From Nitratireductor sp. B36 (lineage in GTDB: Bacteria > Pseudomonadota > Alphaproteobacteria > Rhizobiales > Rhizobiaceae), in the NCBI RefSeq assembly GCF_020833685.1, contig NZ_JACKZY010000003.1:758997-822996 (forward strand): a stretch of 64,000 nt of DNA, written 5' to 3'. The position numbers were made by a program, and so were the translations under genes. Positions within the stretch are counted from its first letter, which is position 1, and each line of letters opens with the position of its first letter. Positions 32,271-40,675 of this stretch are shown here, piece by piece. The notes beneath the pieces were generated by a model, which searched no databases, was not told the DNA's origin, and was given only the letters and a program-made list of their open reading frames with translations.

Positions 32271-33161
32271 TTGGCACGTGCCACGTTGATCGGGTTCACG
32301 GCGGTCGTCATGTGGGCGTTACTGGCGCTTTTTACGGCTGGTACAGGGAAGGTTCCTCCCTTCCTCCTTTCAGCCTTGGCCTTTTCGGTGGCCACGCTGA
32401 TTGGGCTTGTGATGAGGATCGCCGTGCCACCGGCGGAGCCTGCCGCTCGTGTGCCACCGGTGGTCTGGCTCATCGGTATTGCGGGGCTTTTCGGCTATCA
32501 CTTCTTTTACTTCACTGCATTGCGTAACGCGCCAGCGGTGGAGGCGAGCCTCATCGCCTATCTCTGGCCACTGCTGATCGTTCTGGGCTCGGCGTTGATG
32601 CCGGGGGAGCGGCTTGGCTGGCACCATATTGCGGGGGCGCTTCTGGGGCTTGCGGGCACGGCGCTCATCATCACCAAGGGCGGCGGGTTCAGCTTTGAAA
32701 GCCGCTATGCGCTCGGCTATGCGGCGGCGGGAGCCTGTGCTCTTTTCTGGTCCGGCTATTCGCTTCTGTCACGCCGGTTTGACGCCGTGCCAACCAGCAT
32801 TGTCACGTGGTTCTGCGGGGCAACGGCTGTGCTTTCAGCGCTCTGCCATCTCGGACTGGAGGAGACGGTCTGGCCGGCTTCAACCGGGGAATGGCTGAAT
32901 GTGCTCGGTCTCGGCCTTTTGCCAGTGGGGGCGGCCTTCTACGCCTGGGATTACGGGGTCAAACGCGGCAACATTCAGGTGCTGGGAGCGGCAAGCTATG
33001 CCGCGCCGCTTCTTTCGACGTTGATCCTGATTGCTGCCGGTGCTGCAGAGCCAACTGCAAACATCATTGCCGCCTGTCTTCTGATCACCTTCGGTGCCGT
33101 GCTCGCTGCGAAGAACATGATTTTGAAGCCACGCCGGCGGGAAGCCGGTGCAGCATCGTAA
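32271..33161 (+). CDS. EamA-family (DMT superfamily) transporter
   Basis: A 296-residue membrane protein with about ten helices in two EamA repeats (about 1-130 and 145-290). The TTG at 32271 is chosen because GGGAGGGG lies four bases upstream and the product then begins LARATLIGF; the longer frame overlaps the DUF3108 gene. Signature stretches are NAPAVEASLIAYLWPLLIVLGSA (about 80-102) and YGVKRGNIQVLGAASYAAPLLSTL (about 230-253). Likely exports or imports a metabolite such as an amino acid. Substrate unknown. Confidence 0.85.
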   Translation: MARATLIGFTAVVMWALLALFTAGTGKVPPFLLSALAFSVATLIGLVMRIAVPPAEPAARVPPVVWLIGIAGLFGYHFFYFTALRNAPAVEASLIAYLWPLLIVLGSALMPGERLGWHHIAGALLGLAGTALIITKGGGFSFESRYALGYAAAGACALFWSGYSLLSRRFDAVPTSIVTWFCGATAVLSALCHLGLEETVWPASTGEWLNVLGLGLLPVGAAFYAWDYGVKRGNIQVLGAASYAAPLLSTLILIAAGAAEPTANIIAACLLITFGAVLAAKNMILKPRRREAGAAS

Positions 33162-33163
33162 TA

Positions 33164-33931
33164 TCAGGAAATATCCTTGCGTTTCCTGATCTCGGCAAAG
33201 ACGGCTTCGTCGCTTGCGTCTTCCATACCGAGATTGCGTCGGATGACCGGATCGTGCCAGCGTAGAAACGGGTTTGTCGCCATTTCCTTGCCCATCGTGG
33301 TGGGCAATGTGGGTTTGCCTTCACTGCGAAGACGCGAGATTTCCTTTGCACGCTCTTTGAGCGCAGAATTGGTTGGATCCACCGTCAAGGCGAAGCGGGC
33401 ATTGGCTTCGGTGTATTCATGACCACAATAGACGACCGTCTCCAATGGAAGAGCGGCGAGCTTCTTGAGTGAGGCGAGCATCACGGGCGGCTTGCACTCG
33501 AAAAGGCGGCCGCAACCGAGCGCAAACAATGTGTCGGCAGTGAACACGATGCCAGCGTCGGAGAAATGGTAACTCACATGGCCCGCCGTGTGTCCGGGGG
33601 TTTCGATCACCGTCGCGTTTTGTTTGCCCACAGTAACCGTGTCACCTTCACTGACGGTGCGGTCTATGCCGGGTATGCGGTCGGCTTCTGCAGCGGGGCC
33701 CGTGATGGACAAGCCAAAACGCTCTTTGAGCGCCAGATTCGCCTCCACGTGATCCGGGTGATGATGCGTGGTGAGGATCATTGTGGGGCGCCAGCCGGTG
33801 CGTTCCACGGCTGCAAGAATAGCGCCTTCCTCCGGTGCATCTATCAGGGCTGTTTCGCCCGTTTCTGTGTCATGGGCCAAAATGCCGAAATTATCGCTTC
33901 GGCACATGAACTGCTCGATTTTCAGGGCCAT
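33164..33931 (-). CDS. gloB: Hydroxyacylglutathione hydrolase (glyoxalase II)
   Basis: A 255-residue metallo-beta-lactamase-fold enzyme that releases D-lactate and glutathione from S-lactoylglutathione. The binuclear site motif THHHPDHV is present, with further ligands in TPGHTAGH, FTADTLFALGCGRLFEC and YCGHEYT. The start at 33931 (MALKIEQFMCRSDN) has a GGAGAG site; a 17-residue upstream extension is not family-like. It is convergent with the EamA gene (stops three bases apart) and divergent from a methyltransferase gene. Confidence 0.95.
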   Translation of the reverse strand: MALKIEQFMCRSDNFGILAHDTETGETALIDAPEEGAILAAVERTGWRPTMILTTHHHPDHVEANLALKERFGLSITGPAAEADRIPGIDRTVSEGDTVTVGKQNATVIETPGHTAGHVSYHFSDAGIVFTADTLFALGCGRLFECKPPVMLASLKKLAALPLETVVYCGHEYTEANARFALTVDPTNSALKERAKEISRLRSEGKPTLPTTMGKEMATNPFLRWHDPVIRRNLGMEDASDEAVFAEIRKRKDIS

Positions 33932-34035
33932 GGGTCTCTCCGTTGATGGCCGGACGATAGGGCGAGGGCGGCGGCTTGTCACGCCGGGTGCGACAATTCT
34001 TGCCGGTGTCGTGGAAGGACGGTACCGTCACGGCC

Positions 34036-34800
34036 ATGATCTCGGACATCGTCGCACTTCGCGCTTTCTATTCTTCCCTCCTTGGCCGTCTGGCGGAGCG
34101 CTCGCTGGCTTTGGCCCTGTCGTCCATCTGGTCCAAAAGCGCCAGTGAACGACTGGTGGGTCTTGGCTACACCTTGCCATGGCTTGACCGCTTCGGCGCT
34201 GATGCGGAACGCGCATTTGCGTTCATGCCGGCCATGCAGGGGGCAGTACCATGGCCGGTGGGGCAACCCTCAACCACGGCACTGGTCTTCGAGGAGGAGC
34301 TTCCACTGCCCGATTCTTCAGTGGACAGGGTGCTCATGGTGCATGCGCTGGAACACACCGAAAATCCACAGCAGGCACTTCTGGAGGTCTGGCGCGTTCT
34401 GGCGCCGGGCGGGCGGCTCGTGATCGCCGTGCCCAATCGCCGCGGCATGTGGGCGCGGTTCGAGAATACCCCTTTCGGCACCGGCCGCCCCTATTCGAGA
34501 ACCCAGCTGGCAGAAGCGCTCCGCGACGCGAACTTTACGGCGACGGCGTGGGGCGATGCGCTCCATTTTCCCCCTTCTGAACGGCGCTTTGTTTTGCGAT
34601 TTCACCAGTTGCTGGAACAGGCTGGACGGCGGTTCTGGCCGATTTTCGCCGGCGTTCTGGTGGTGGAGGCTGAAAAGCGGCTCTATCAAGGGCTGCCGGT
34701 GACGGCCCGCGCATCACGTCGCGTTTTTGTGCCCGTGCTGTCACCACAGGGTGCCACGCGCGTTGGTGCCGTCCGGCGCAATCGGGAAAGGGAGTGTTGA
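34036..34800 (+). CDS. Class I SAM-dependent methyltransferase
   Basis: A 254-residue protein starting at ATG 34036. The methyltransferase-11 pattern is visible although motif I is degenerate: LPLPDSSVDRVLMVHALEHTENP (about 92-114), then LLEVWRVLAPGGRLVIAVPNRRGMW. The N-terminal GYTLPWLDRFG region is typical for a group often found beside gloB in alphaproteobacteria. The substrate is not known. Confidence 0.75.
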   Translation: MISDIVALRAFYSSLLGRLAERSLALALSSIWSKSASERLVGLGYTLPWLDRFGADAERAFAFMPAMQGAVPWPVGQPSTTALVFEEELPLPDSSVDRVLMVHALEHTENPQQALLEVWRVLAPGGRLVIAVPNRRGMWARFENTPFGTGRPYSRTQLAEALRDANFTATAWGDALHFPPSERRFVLRFHQLLEQAGRRFWPIFAGVLVVEAEKRLYQGLPVTARASRRVFVPVLSPQGATRVGAVRRNREREC

Positions 34801-34803
34801 TCG

Positions 34804-35871
34804 ATGGCGAGGGATACGCGAATCACCGAATTGTTTGGGATCGATCTGCCCATTCTTCTCGCGCCGATGGCAGGGTCAGCTGGCTCAGAGCTCGCCATTG
34901 CGGTGAGCGCGGCTGGCGGACTTGGCTCTTTGCCCTGCGCCATGCTGACGCCGGAGAAGATCCGCGCTGAAATGGGGGTTATCAGGCAGCGCACGGACAG
35001 ACCAGTCAATCTGAACTTCTTCTGCCATGTGCCTCCGACGCCCGATGCAGAACGGGAAGCGGCGTGGCGCGAGCGATTGAGACCATATTATTCCGAGTTC
35101 GGCATCGATCCGGATGCGGCACCCGCTGGTGCGGGTCGAAACCCGTTCAACGAGGAAAGCTGCGCCATTGTGGAGGAATTCCGCCCGGAGGTGGTAAGTT
35201 TTCATTTCGGTTTGCCGGACACCGGCCTGGTGGAGCGTGTGCGGGCAGCAGGTGCAAAGATCATAGCGTCGGCCACGACCGTCGCGGAGGCACGCTTTCT
35301 GGAAGAAAACGGCTGCGATGCCATCATCGCGCAAGGCGTGGAAGCCGGAGGCCACAGAGGTGTTTTTCTCGAGCCGGACATCGCCACGCAGCCGGGAACG
35401 CTGGCGCTGGTGCCACAGGTGGTGGATGCGGTCTCCGTTCCTGTGATTGCGGCAGGCGGAATCTCCGATGGCCGGGCGGTGGCCGCTTGCTTCATGCTCG
35501 GTGCGTCGGGCGTGCAGGTGGGCACGGCGTATCTACAGTCGCCGGAGGCGCTCACCAGCCCGGGACATCGGGATGCGCTGGCGCTGGCACGGGACGATCG
35601 CACGGTGCTCACGAATGTGTTTACCGGGCGCCCAGCCCGAGGGCTCCTGAACCGCTTCGTTACCGAAGTAGGCCCAATGAGCGAGGAGGCTCCGGCCTTT
35701 CCTTTGGCGACGGCTGCTGTAGGGCCATTGCGCGCGGCTGCCGAGAAGGCGGGTGTGAGTGATTTTTCGCCGCTCTGGGCGGGGCAGGCAGCGGCTCTTT
35801 CCGCTCCAATGCCGGCTGGCGAGCTGACCGTCAAACTGGCCCGTGATGCGGAGAAACTCCTTCGAGGATAG
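34804..35871 (+). CDS. Nitronate monooxygenase family FMN enzyme
   Basis: A 355-residue TIM-barrel flavoprotein of the 2-nitropropane dioxygenase group. Typical segments are ILLAPMAGSAGSELAIAVSAAGGLGSL, the phosphate-binding PVIAAGGISDGRAVAACFMLGASGVQVGTAYL (about 216-247) and IIAQGVEAGGHRG with the conserved active-site His. It would oxidise alkyl nitronates such as propionate 3-nitronate with FMN and oxygen. It starts three bases after the methyltransferase stop. Confidence 0.87.
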   Translation: MARDTRITELFGIDLPILLAPMAGSAGSELAIAVSAAGGLGSLPCAMLTPEKIRAEMGVIRQRTDRPVNLNFFCHVPPTPDAEREAAWRERLRPYYSEFGIDPDAAPAGAGRNPFNEESCAIVEEFRPEVVSFHFGLPDTGLVERVRAAGAKIIASATTVAEARFLEENGCDAIIAQGVEAGGHRGVFLEPDIATQPGTLALVPQVVDAVSVPVIAAGGISDGRAVAACFMLGASGVQVGTAYLQSPEALTSPGHRDALALARDDRTVLTNVFTGRPARGLLNRFVTEVGPMSEEAPAFPLATAAVGPLRAAAEKAGVSDFSPLWAGQAAALSAPMPAGELTVKLARDAEKLLRG

Positions 35872-35952
35872 CGTTTACCTCTCGGGTAATTGGTTTCATT
35901 CGGAAGGCACTCCAATGTGCTCTCAACATTTTCTGAGAGAGGAGTACCGTCC

Positions 35953-36288
35953 ATGCAAGCTTATGCCATCGGTCATCTTCGCAATGTTGTATTGGGCCCG
36001 GCCATCATTGAGTATCTGGAGCGTATCGATGAAACGCTGGAGCCGTTTGGCGGGCAATTCATCATCCATGGCGCTCGACCGGACGTGAAGGAAGGAAATT
36101 GGGAGGGCGATCTGATTGTGATCGCCTTCCCTAGTCGTCAAAACGCCGACGACTGGTATGCGTCTTCAGCCTATCAGGTCATCAAGCGCTTACGCAGTGA
36201 TCACGCGGATGGCGACATCCTGCTGATTGATGGGGTCGATCCCGGCCATAAGGCGAGCGATATTCTGATCGCATTCCAAGAAACGTGA
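35953..36288 (+). CDS. DUF1330 family protein
   Basis: A 111-residue protein starting at ATG 35953 with a GAGAGGAG site ten bases upstream. The ferredoxin-like dimeric alpha-beta barrel pattern AYAIGHLRNV, EYLERIDETLEPFGGQFIIHG and FPSRQNADDWYASSAYQ is DUF1330. Function unknown; the longer frame from 35890 overlaps no other gene but lacks a ribosome site. Confidence 0.8.
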   Translation: MQAYAIGHLRNVVLGPAIIEYLERIDETLEPFGGQFIIHGARPDVKEGNWEGDLIVIAFPSRQNADDWYASSAYQVIKRLRSDHADGDILLIDGVDPGHKASDILIAFQET

Positions 36289-36310
36289 AATCCGCCGGGC
36301 CTGGGTTAGC

Positions 36311-37276
36311 TCAGAACCTCATCTTGAAACCGCCAGAGAGCGTGATCGCACGGAATCCTAGACCTCCACCGTTCCAAAATGTTCCGACTGGTGTGCCGGA
36401 AGCGATCTCGGAAATCCGTACATCGCCTATTCTATCGAAGTGCTGTTCAAAGCTTCCAGCGAGAAAGAGATTTGCATTGTTGCTGATGCTGTGTTCCACA
36501 CGCCCGGATAAAGATAGAAACGGCATAGTGCCGAAGTCACCGTTAAAGCGCAGGTCGCGCGACCAGTGATGGTCTTCATCCTCGACTTTGAAGTTGAGGC
36601 CCCCGCGCGCCTGGAGGGAGAAGGTCCAGCCTTTGTGTCTGGAAGTGGCTTCCGCCCCGATGAAGACCCCCGGAAACTTCTGCTGATAGGAGATGCCACG
36701 CTCACTGTCGCGGAAGTCGCCCTGTTCGTCACGGAAACCATTTTCGCTATAGACATATGAACCGCCGAAAGCAGTCCATTTGACATCTGTATATGTGAAT
36801 CCGCCATGCAGATTGAGAGTGACCGAATCCCGGATCTCGAAATCCCGCCCGAGTGCGATATCACCGGTGAAATAATGGTTCAACTCGGTATCGGGATGAA
36901 CCGAACGATCACTCCAATCGTTGAAGGCATAGCTCGGCGACGCATCGAGCCAATCGTAATCCTCCATTCCGCTGTTCCCGGATAACCCTACTGTCGCATT
37001 GGCCGCCAGCGTCCATGGGCCTGCAAGGCGCGCACGTAAGCCCCCGGTCAGCACAGGCGCTTCACTCTCCCAGAAAAGCGCGCTGATGCGATTTCCGGCA
37101 GAATCGTAGACGATCTCTTCAGCCTCGAGGAACGTGTAGCCTACGCCTCCGATGAAGGTGACTGCACGGTCCTGCGAGGTCACCTCCAGCCTGTCGGGGA
37201 TTGCGAGATCGGCCGCAGGAGCCGATGTAGGCAGAACGGAAATTAAAAAAGCTGTAGAAATGAAAAACTTGTGCAT
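36311..37276 (-). CDS. Omptin-family outer-membrane aspartyl protease
   Basis: A 321-residue beta-barrel protein with signal peptide (1-21, ending SAPA). The omptin signature blocks are clear: MEDYDWLD, DRSVHPDTELNH, GGSYVYSENGFRD and ISYQQKFPGVFIG all align by eye with OmpT/Pla. The four catalytic residues of OmpT (Asp83, Asp85, Asp210, His212) correspond to Asp106, Asp108, Asp235 and His237, so the protease should be active. It would cleave basic peptides or surface proteins at paired basic residues. Omptins are best known from Enterobacteriaceae, so this gene, with a strongly AT-rich promoter region and less GC-rich codon use than its neighbours, is a horizontal-transfer candidate. Confidence 0.88.
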   Translation of the reverse strand: MHKFFISTAFLISVLPTSAPAADLAIPDRLEVTSQDRAVTFIGGVGYTFLEAEEIVYDSAGNRISALFWESEAPVLTGGLRARLAGPWTLAANATVGLSGNSGMEDYDWLDASPSYAFNDWSDRSVHPDTELNHYFTGDIALGRDFEIRDSVTLNLHGGFTYTDVKWTAFGGSYVYSENGFRDEQGDFRDSERGISYQQKFPGVFIGAEATSRHKGWTFSLQARGGLNFKVEDEDHHWSRDLRFNGDFGTMPFLSLSGRVEHSISNNANLFLAGSFEQHFDRIGDVRISEIASGTPVGTFWNGGGLGFRAITLSGGFKMRF

Positions 37277-37350
37277 CGGTTTCTATCCATTGTCGAAATC
37301 AAGAGCTGCTGAAAAAGCTCAATCAAATCACTGTCTTAAATTTTTTAGTG

Positions 37351-37373
37351 TATTATTATAATATACAATAATA
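37351..37373. promoter_or_regulatory. AT-rich dyad upstream of the omptin gene
   Basis: Arms TATTATT and AATAATA with nine bases between, in an AT-rich stretch (37315-37385) unlike the rest of the window. It probably holds the omptin promoter and a regulator site. No gene is seen in 37277-37463. Confidence 0.35.
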
Positions 37374-37463
37374 AGTTGTATTTCGAGTAGTCGCTCCTTC
37401 TCGACCCGCTGTTTTTAGCGCGCGTCTGGTAACCTATAGGGCGAAAGGAGCGGTGTGCGTTTA

Positions 37464-38384
37464 CTAGCGCTGACCGATCTGTTCAAGCTCATAAGGCGTC
37501 GACTGATAAACCTGATTAATCCAGTTGCCGAAGAGCAGGTGCGCGTGTGAGCGCCAGCGGTTGAGCGGCGGACGGCTCGGATCGTCGTCCGGGTAATACC
37601 CATGCGGGACGGCTATCTCGGTTCCTGTTGCAACATCGCGGTCATATTCCTCCTTGAGCGAGGTGGAATCGTATTCGATGTGATTGAACATATAGAGCCG
37701 ATTGCCGGTTTCTTCTGTCAGGAGGCAGGGGCCGGTAACGTCCGATTCCATGAGCACCTGAAGGCCGCGATCAGCAGGGATGTCTGAAGAGCGGACCTCG
37801 GTCCACCGTGAAACGGGAATTGCAAAATCATCGGAGAAACCGGCGAGGAAAGGTGAGGCGGGCGCGTTGTTGCGGTGCCGGAAGACGCCAAAAGCCTTCT
37901 TCTCCAGTGTGTATTTGGGAATGCGATGGAAATGCCAGGCAGCCGCCATGGCTCCCCAGCAAATAAAAAATGAAGAGTGGACGTTGGTTAGAGTCCAATC
38001 CAAAATCTCCTCGAGCTCCTTCCAGTAGGTAACTTCTTCGAAGGGCAAAAGCTCGATGGGCGCACCGGTAATGATGAAGCCGTCGAACTTGCGGTCACGC
38101 ACTTCCTCCCACGTCTGGTAGAAGGAAATGAGGTGTTCCTCCGGTGTGTTCTTTGCGCGATGGTTGCCGATGCGCACGAGGGTCAATTCCACCTGCAGAG
38201 GTGAGGCGCCAATCAGGCGGGCGAACTGGGTTTCGGTCCGGATTTTGTTGGGCATAAGATTGAGGAGACCGATCTGCAGAGGGCGGACGTCCTGCCGCAG
38301 CGCTGTCTGCTCGTCCATCACGGACACACCTTCACGCACGAGAACGTCGCGGGCGGGAAGCTGGTCGGGTATCTTGATCGGCAT
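37464..38384 (-). CDS. metA: Homoserine O-acyltransferase (probably acetyl-CoA specific)
   Basis: A 306-residue MetA-fold enzyme of methionine synthesis. The catalytic cysteine is Cys142 ([12 protein letters not shown]), with His235 and Glu237 in FNHIEYDS. Residue 111 is Glu ([14 protein letters not shown]); in this family Glu111 goes with acetyl-CoA and Gly111 with succinyl-CoA, so the product is likely O-acetylhomoserine. Expression is controlled by a SAM-II riboswitch and terminator in the leader, so it should fall when S-adenosylmethionine is abundant. Monocistronic as far as visible. Confidence 0.95.
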   Translation of the reverse strand: MPIKIPDQLPARDVLVREGVSVMDEQTALRQDVRPLQIGLLNLMPNKIRTETQFARLIGASPLQVELTLVRIGNHRAKNTPEEHLISFYQTWEEVRDRKFDGFIITGAPIELLPFEEVTYWKELEEILDWTLTNVHSSFFICWGAMAAAWHFHRIPKYTLEKKAFGVFRHRNNAPASPFLAGFSDDFAIPVSRWTEVRSSDIPADRGLQVLMESDVTGPCLLTEETGNRLYMFNHIEYDSTSLKEEYDRDVATGTEIAVPHGYYPDDDPSRPPLNRWRSHAHLLFGNWINQVYQSTPYELEQIGQR

Positions 38385-38398
38385 CGTTTTGCTCCAAC

Positions 38399-38431
38399 AA
38401 AAAAGACCGGCGGCGAAATCGCGACCGGTCT
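38399..38431 (-). terminator. Leader terminator after the SAM-II riboswitch
   Basis: On the minus strand AGACCGG pairs with CCGGTCT, extended inward with one wobble and one mismatch, followed by TTTTTT and ending 15 bases before the metA ATG. It supplies the expression platform for transcriptional control. Confidence 0.8.
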
Positions 38432-38453
38432 CAGCAAATTCTGCTTCGCACGG

Positions 38454-38507
38454 CCTTTTAGCGAATTGTTTTACGTGGCTGCAAGCCGACCGGCCAAATC
38501 ACCACGA
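38454..38507 (-). promoter_or_regulatory. SAM-II (metA) riboswitch
   Basis: The minus strand contains the consensus almost exactly: CGTGGTGATTTGG, CCGGTCGGCTTGCAGCCACG, TAAAACAATTCGCTAAAAGG. P1 forms between CGTGG and CCACG, and the pseudoknot partner is in the TCGCTAAAAGG tail. SAM-II lies upstream of metA or related genes in alphaproteobacteria and represses on SAM binding. Confidence 0.96.
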
Positions 38508-38518
38508 AGAGAGGCCTT

Positions 38519-38547
38519 TATTTAGGATGGTGTTTTCTTTGCGTCAA
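38519..38547 (-). promoter_or_regulatory. Promoter of the metA leader
   Basis: TTGACG and TAAATA separated by 17 bases on the minus strand. The expected start point lies a few bases before the riboswitch. Confidence 0.75.
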
Positions 38548-38632
38548 TCGCCGTCATGGTCTAAAGCAACGGACGGATTTTCTCCGAAGGGTTGAGGATC
38601 CGTTCAACCGTTTTTCAAAACAGGACCATTCA

Positions 38633-39733
38633 ATGAGCACGTCCGTCCGTCCCGAACCGAAGCCCGGTGTCATGGATATCGCCGCTTATGTGCCCGGCCG
38701 CGAGAGCGCGCCAGGTGCGACGAAGGTGTGGAAGCTCTCCTCGAACGAATCTCCGCTCGGGCCTTCGCCTGCGGCTGTCGAGGCGATTTCCAAAGCGATG
38801 GGGCATCTGGAGCTTTATCCGGACGGATCGGCAGCAAAGCTGCGTAATGCCATTGCGGAGACGCATGGCCTGAACCCGGCCAACATTCTTTGCTCCAACG
38901 GGTCCGATGAGCTTCTTGGCCTGCTGGCGCAGACCTATATCAAGCCCGGCGATGAGGCGATTTTCACCGAGCACGGTTTCCTTGTCTACCGTATCCAGAC
39001 GCTTGCCGCCGGTGGCAAGCCGGTGGTGGTGAAGGAAGACAAAGAGCGTGCGGACGTGGATGCCATTCTGGCGGCGGTGACGGACAAGACGCGCATTGTG
39101 TTTCTTGCCAATCCCAACAACCCCACCGGCACCTATCTGCCGGTGGATGAGGTGCGCCGTCTGCAGGCAGGCCTGCCGAAGAATGTGCTGCTCGTGTTGG
39201 ATGCGGCCTATGCCGAATATGTGCGCCGCAATGATTACGAGTCCGGCATTGAGCTGGTTTCGTCGAGTGAGAATGTCGTGATGACGCGCACATTCTCGAA
39301 AATTCACGGCATGGCGGCGCTCCGCATTGGCTGGATGTATGCGCCGGCTCATGTGGTGGATGCGGTGAACAGGGTGCGCGGCCCCTTCAATGTCAATGCG
39401 TTGGCCATTGAGGCGGGTGCAGCCGCAATCCGCGACAAGGCGCATGTGGAACGGGCTGTTGCGCACAACGAAACCTGGAGTGCATGGCTCGTGGAGGAGC
39501 TCGGCAAGCTTGGTCTGCGCGTTACGCCCAGCGTTGGTAATTTTCTGCTGATCCATTTCCCCGAGAATGGTGGCAAGTCGGCTGCCGATGCCGACGCTTT
39601 CCTCGGGTCTCGCGGTTATATACTGCGCAGGGTGGTGCCCTATGGGTTTCCCAATGCATTGCGCCTGACCGTCGGCCCGGAAGAGGCCAATCGCGGCGTT
39701 GTTGCCGCGCTCAAGGATTTCATGGAAAGCTGA
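38633..39733 (+). CDS. hisC: Histidinol-phosphate aminotransferase
   Basis: A 366-residue PLP fold-type I aminotransferase. The PLP lysine lies in [15 protein letters not shown] (about residue 223); other motifs are [22 protein letters not shown] and a C-terminal [12 protein letters not shown] arginine segment. Converts imidazole-acetol phosphate to histidinol phosphate, and may also act on aromatic amino acids, since it stands directly before tyrC (3 bp gap), as in many rhizobia where HisC2 doubles as an aromatic aminotransferase. Confidence 0.92.
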   Translation: MSTSVRPEPKPGVMDIAAYVPGRESAPGATKVWKLSSNESPLGPSPAAVEAISKAMGHLELYPDGSAAKLRNAIAETHGLNPANILCSNGSDELLGLLAQTYIKPGDEAIFTEHGFLVYRIQTLAAGGKPVVVKEDKERADVDAILAAVTDKTRIVFLANPNNPTGTYLPVDEVRRLQAGLPKNVLLVLDAAYAEYVRRNDYESGIELVSSSENVVMTRTFSKIHGMAALRIGWMYAPAHVVDAVNRVRGPFNVNALAIEAGAAAIRDKAHVERAVAHNETWSAWLVEELGKLGLRVTPSVGNFLLIHFPENGGKSAADADAFLGSRGYILRRVVPYGFPNALRLTVGPEEANRGVVAALKDFMES

Positions 39734-39736
39734 GTT

Positions 39737-40672
39737 GTGCCTGACCCACTTTTTGAAAAGATCGCGCTGGTCGGCATCGGCCTGATCGGTTCCTCGCTGG
39801 CGCGAGCGATCAGGCATGGCGGTCTAGCATCGACCGTCGCCATTTCAAGCCGAAGCGAAAAGACGCTCTCCAGAGCGCGCGAACTGGAATTGGGTGATGT
39901 CTACGAGCAGGATCCTGCCGAAGCAGTGCGAGATGCCGACCTGGTGATCGTCTCGGTTCCCGTGGGTGCTTCCGGTGCGGTTGCCCAAGCCATCGCACCC
40001 GGGTTGAAACCGGGGGCGATTGTCACGGATGTGGGCTCAACCAAGGCGTCTGTGATTGCGCAGATGCAGCCGCACCTGCCTGACAACGTCCATTTCATCC
40101 CCGGGCATCCGATCGCGGGCACGGAGGATTCCGGTCCAGATGCCGGCTTCGCAGACCTCTTTGAAGGGCGCTGGTGCATTCTCACGCCGCTTCCCGACAC
40201 CAATCCCGACGCGCTTTCGCTGCTGACGGTTTTTTGGGAACGGTGTGGCGCCATGGTCGACAGCATGGACCCGCAGCATCACGACATGGTGCTTGCCATC
40301 GTCTCGCATCTGCCGCACATCATCGCCTACAACATCGTTGGCACAGCGGACGATCTGGAAGCGGTGACCAAGTCGGAAGTCATCAAATACTCGGCATCCG
40401 GTTTTCGTGATTTTACGCGGCTTGCAGCCTCCGATCCGACGATGTGGCGGGATGTGTGCCTGCACAACAGCGATGCCATTCTGGAGATGCTCGCACGCTT
40501 CTCCGAAGACCTCTCCGCGCTTCAGCGTGCGATCCGCTGGGGCGACGGCGACAAACTCTTCGAGATGTTTACACGGACCCGTGCGATACGGCGCTCCATC
40601 ATCGAAGCGGGCCAGGATATCGACGTGCCGGACTTCGGCCGGCACGCATTGGCCCATCCCGAAAAGCCATAA
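39737..40672 (+). CDS. tyrC: Prephenate/arogenate dehydrogenase
   Basis: A 311-residue NAD(P)-dependent dehydrogenase of tyrosine synthesis. GTG start at 39737. N-terminal Rossmann motif GIGLIGSSLARAIR; later IPGHPIAGTEDSG with the catalytic His, and DPQHHDMVLAIVSHLPH. It lacks an ACT or chorismate mutase domain, so is the single-domain form. Co-transcribed with hisC. Confidence 0.92.
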   Translation: MPDPLFEKIALVGIGLIGSSLARAIRHGGLASTVAISSRSEKTLSRARELELGDVYEQDPAEAVRDADLVIVSVPVGASGAVAQAIAPGLKPGAIVTDVGSTKASVIAQMQPHLPDNVHFIPGHPIAGTEDSGPDAGFADLFEGRWCILTPLPDTNPDALSLLTVFWERCGAMVDSMDPQHHDMVLAIVSHLPHIIAYNIVGTADDLEAVTKSEVIKYSASGFRDFTRLAASDPTMWRDVCLHNSDAILEMLARFSEDLSALQRAIRWGDGDKLFEMFTRTRAIRRSIIEAGQDIDVPDFGRHALAHPEKP

Positions 40673-40675
40673 GCG

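Noticed and set aside
38630-39817. 395-residue minus-strand open frame across hisC
   Set aside because: The opposite strand encodes hisC with all motifs; no recognisable protein in the shadow.
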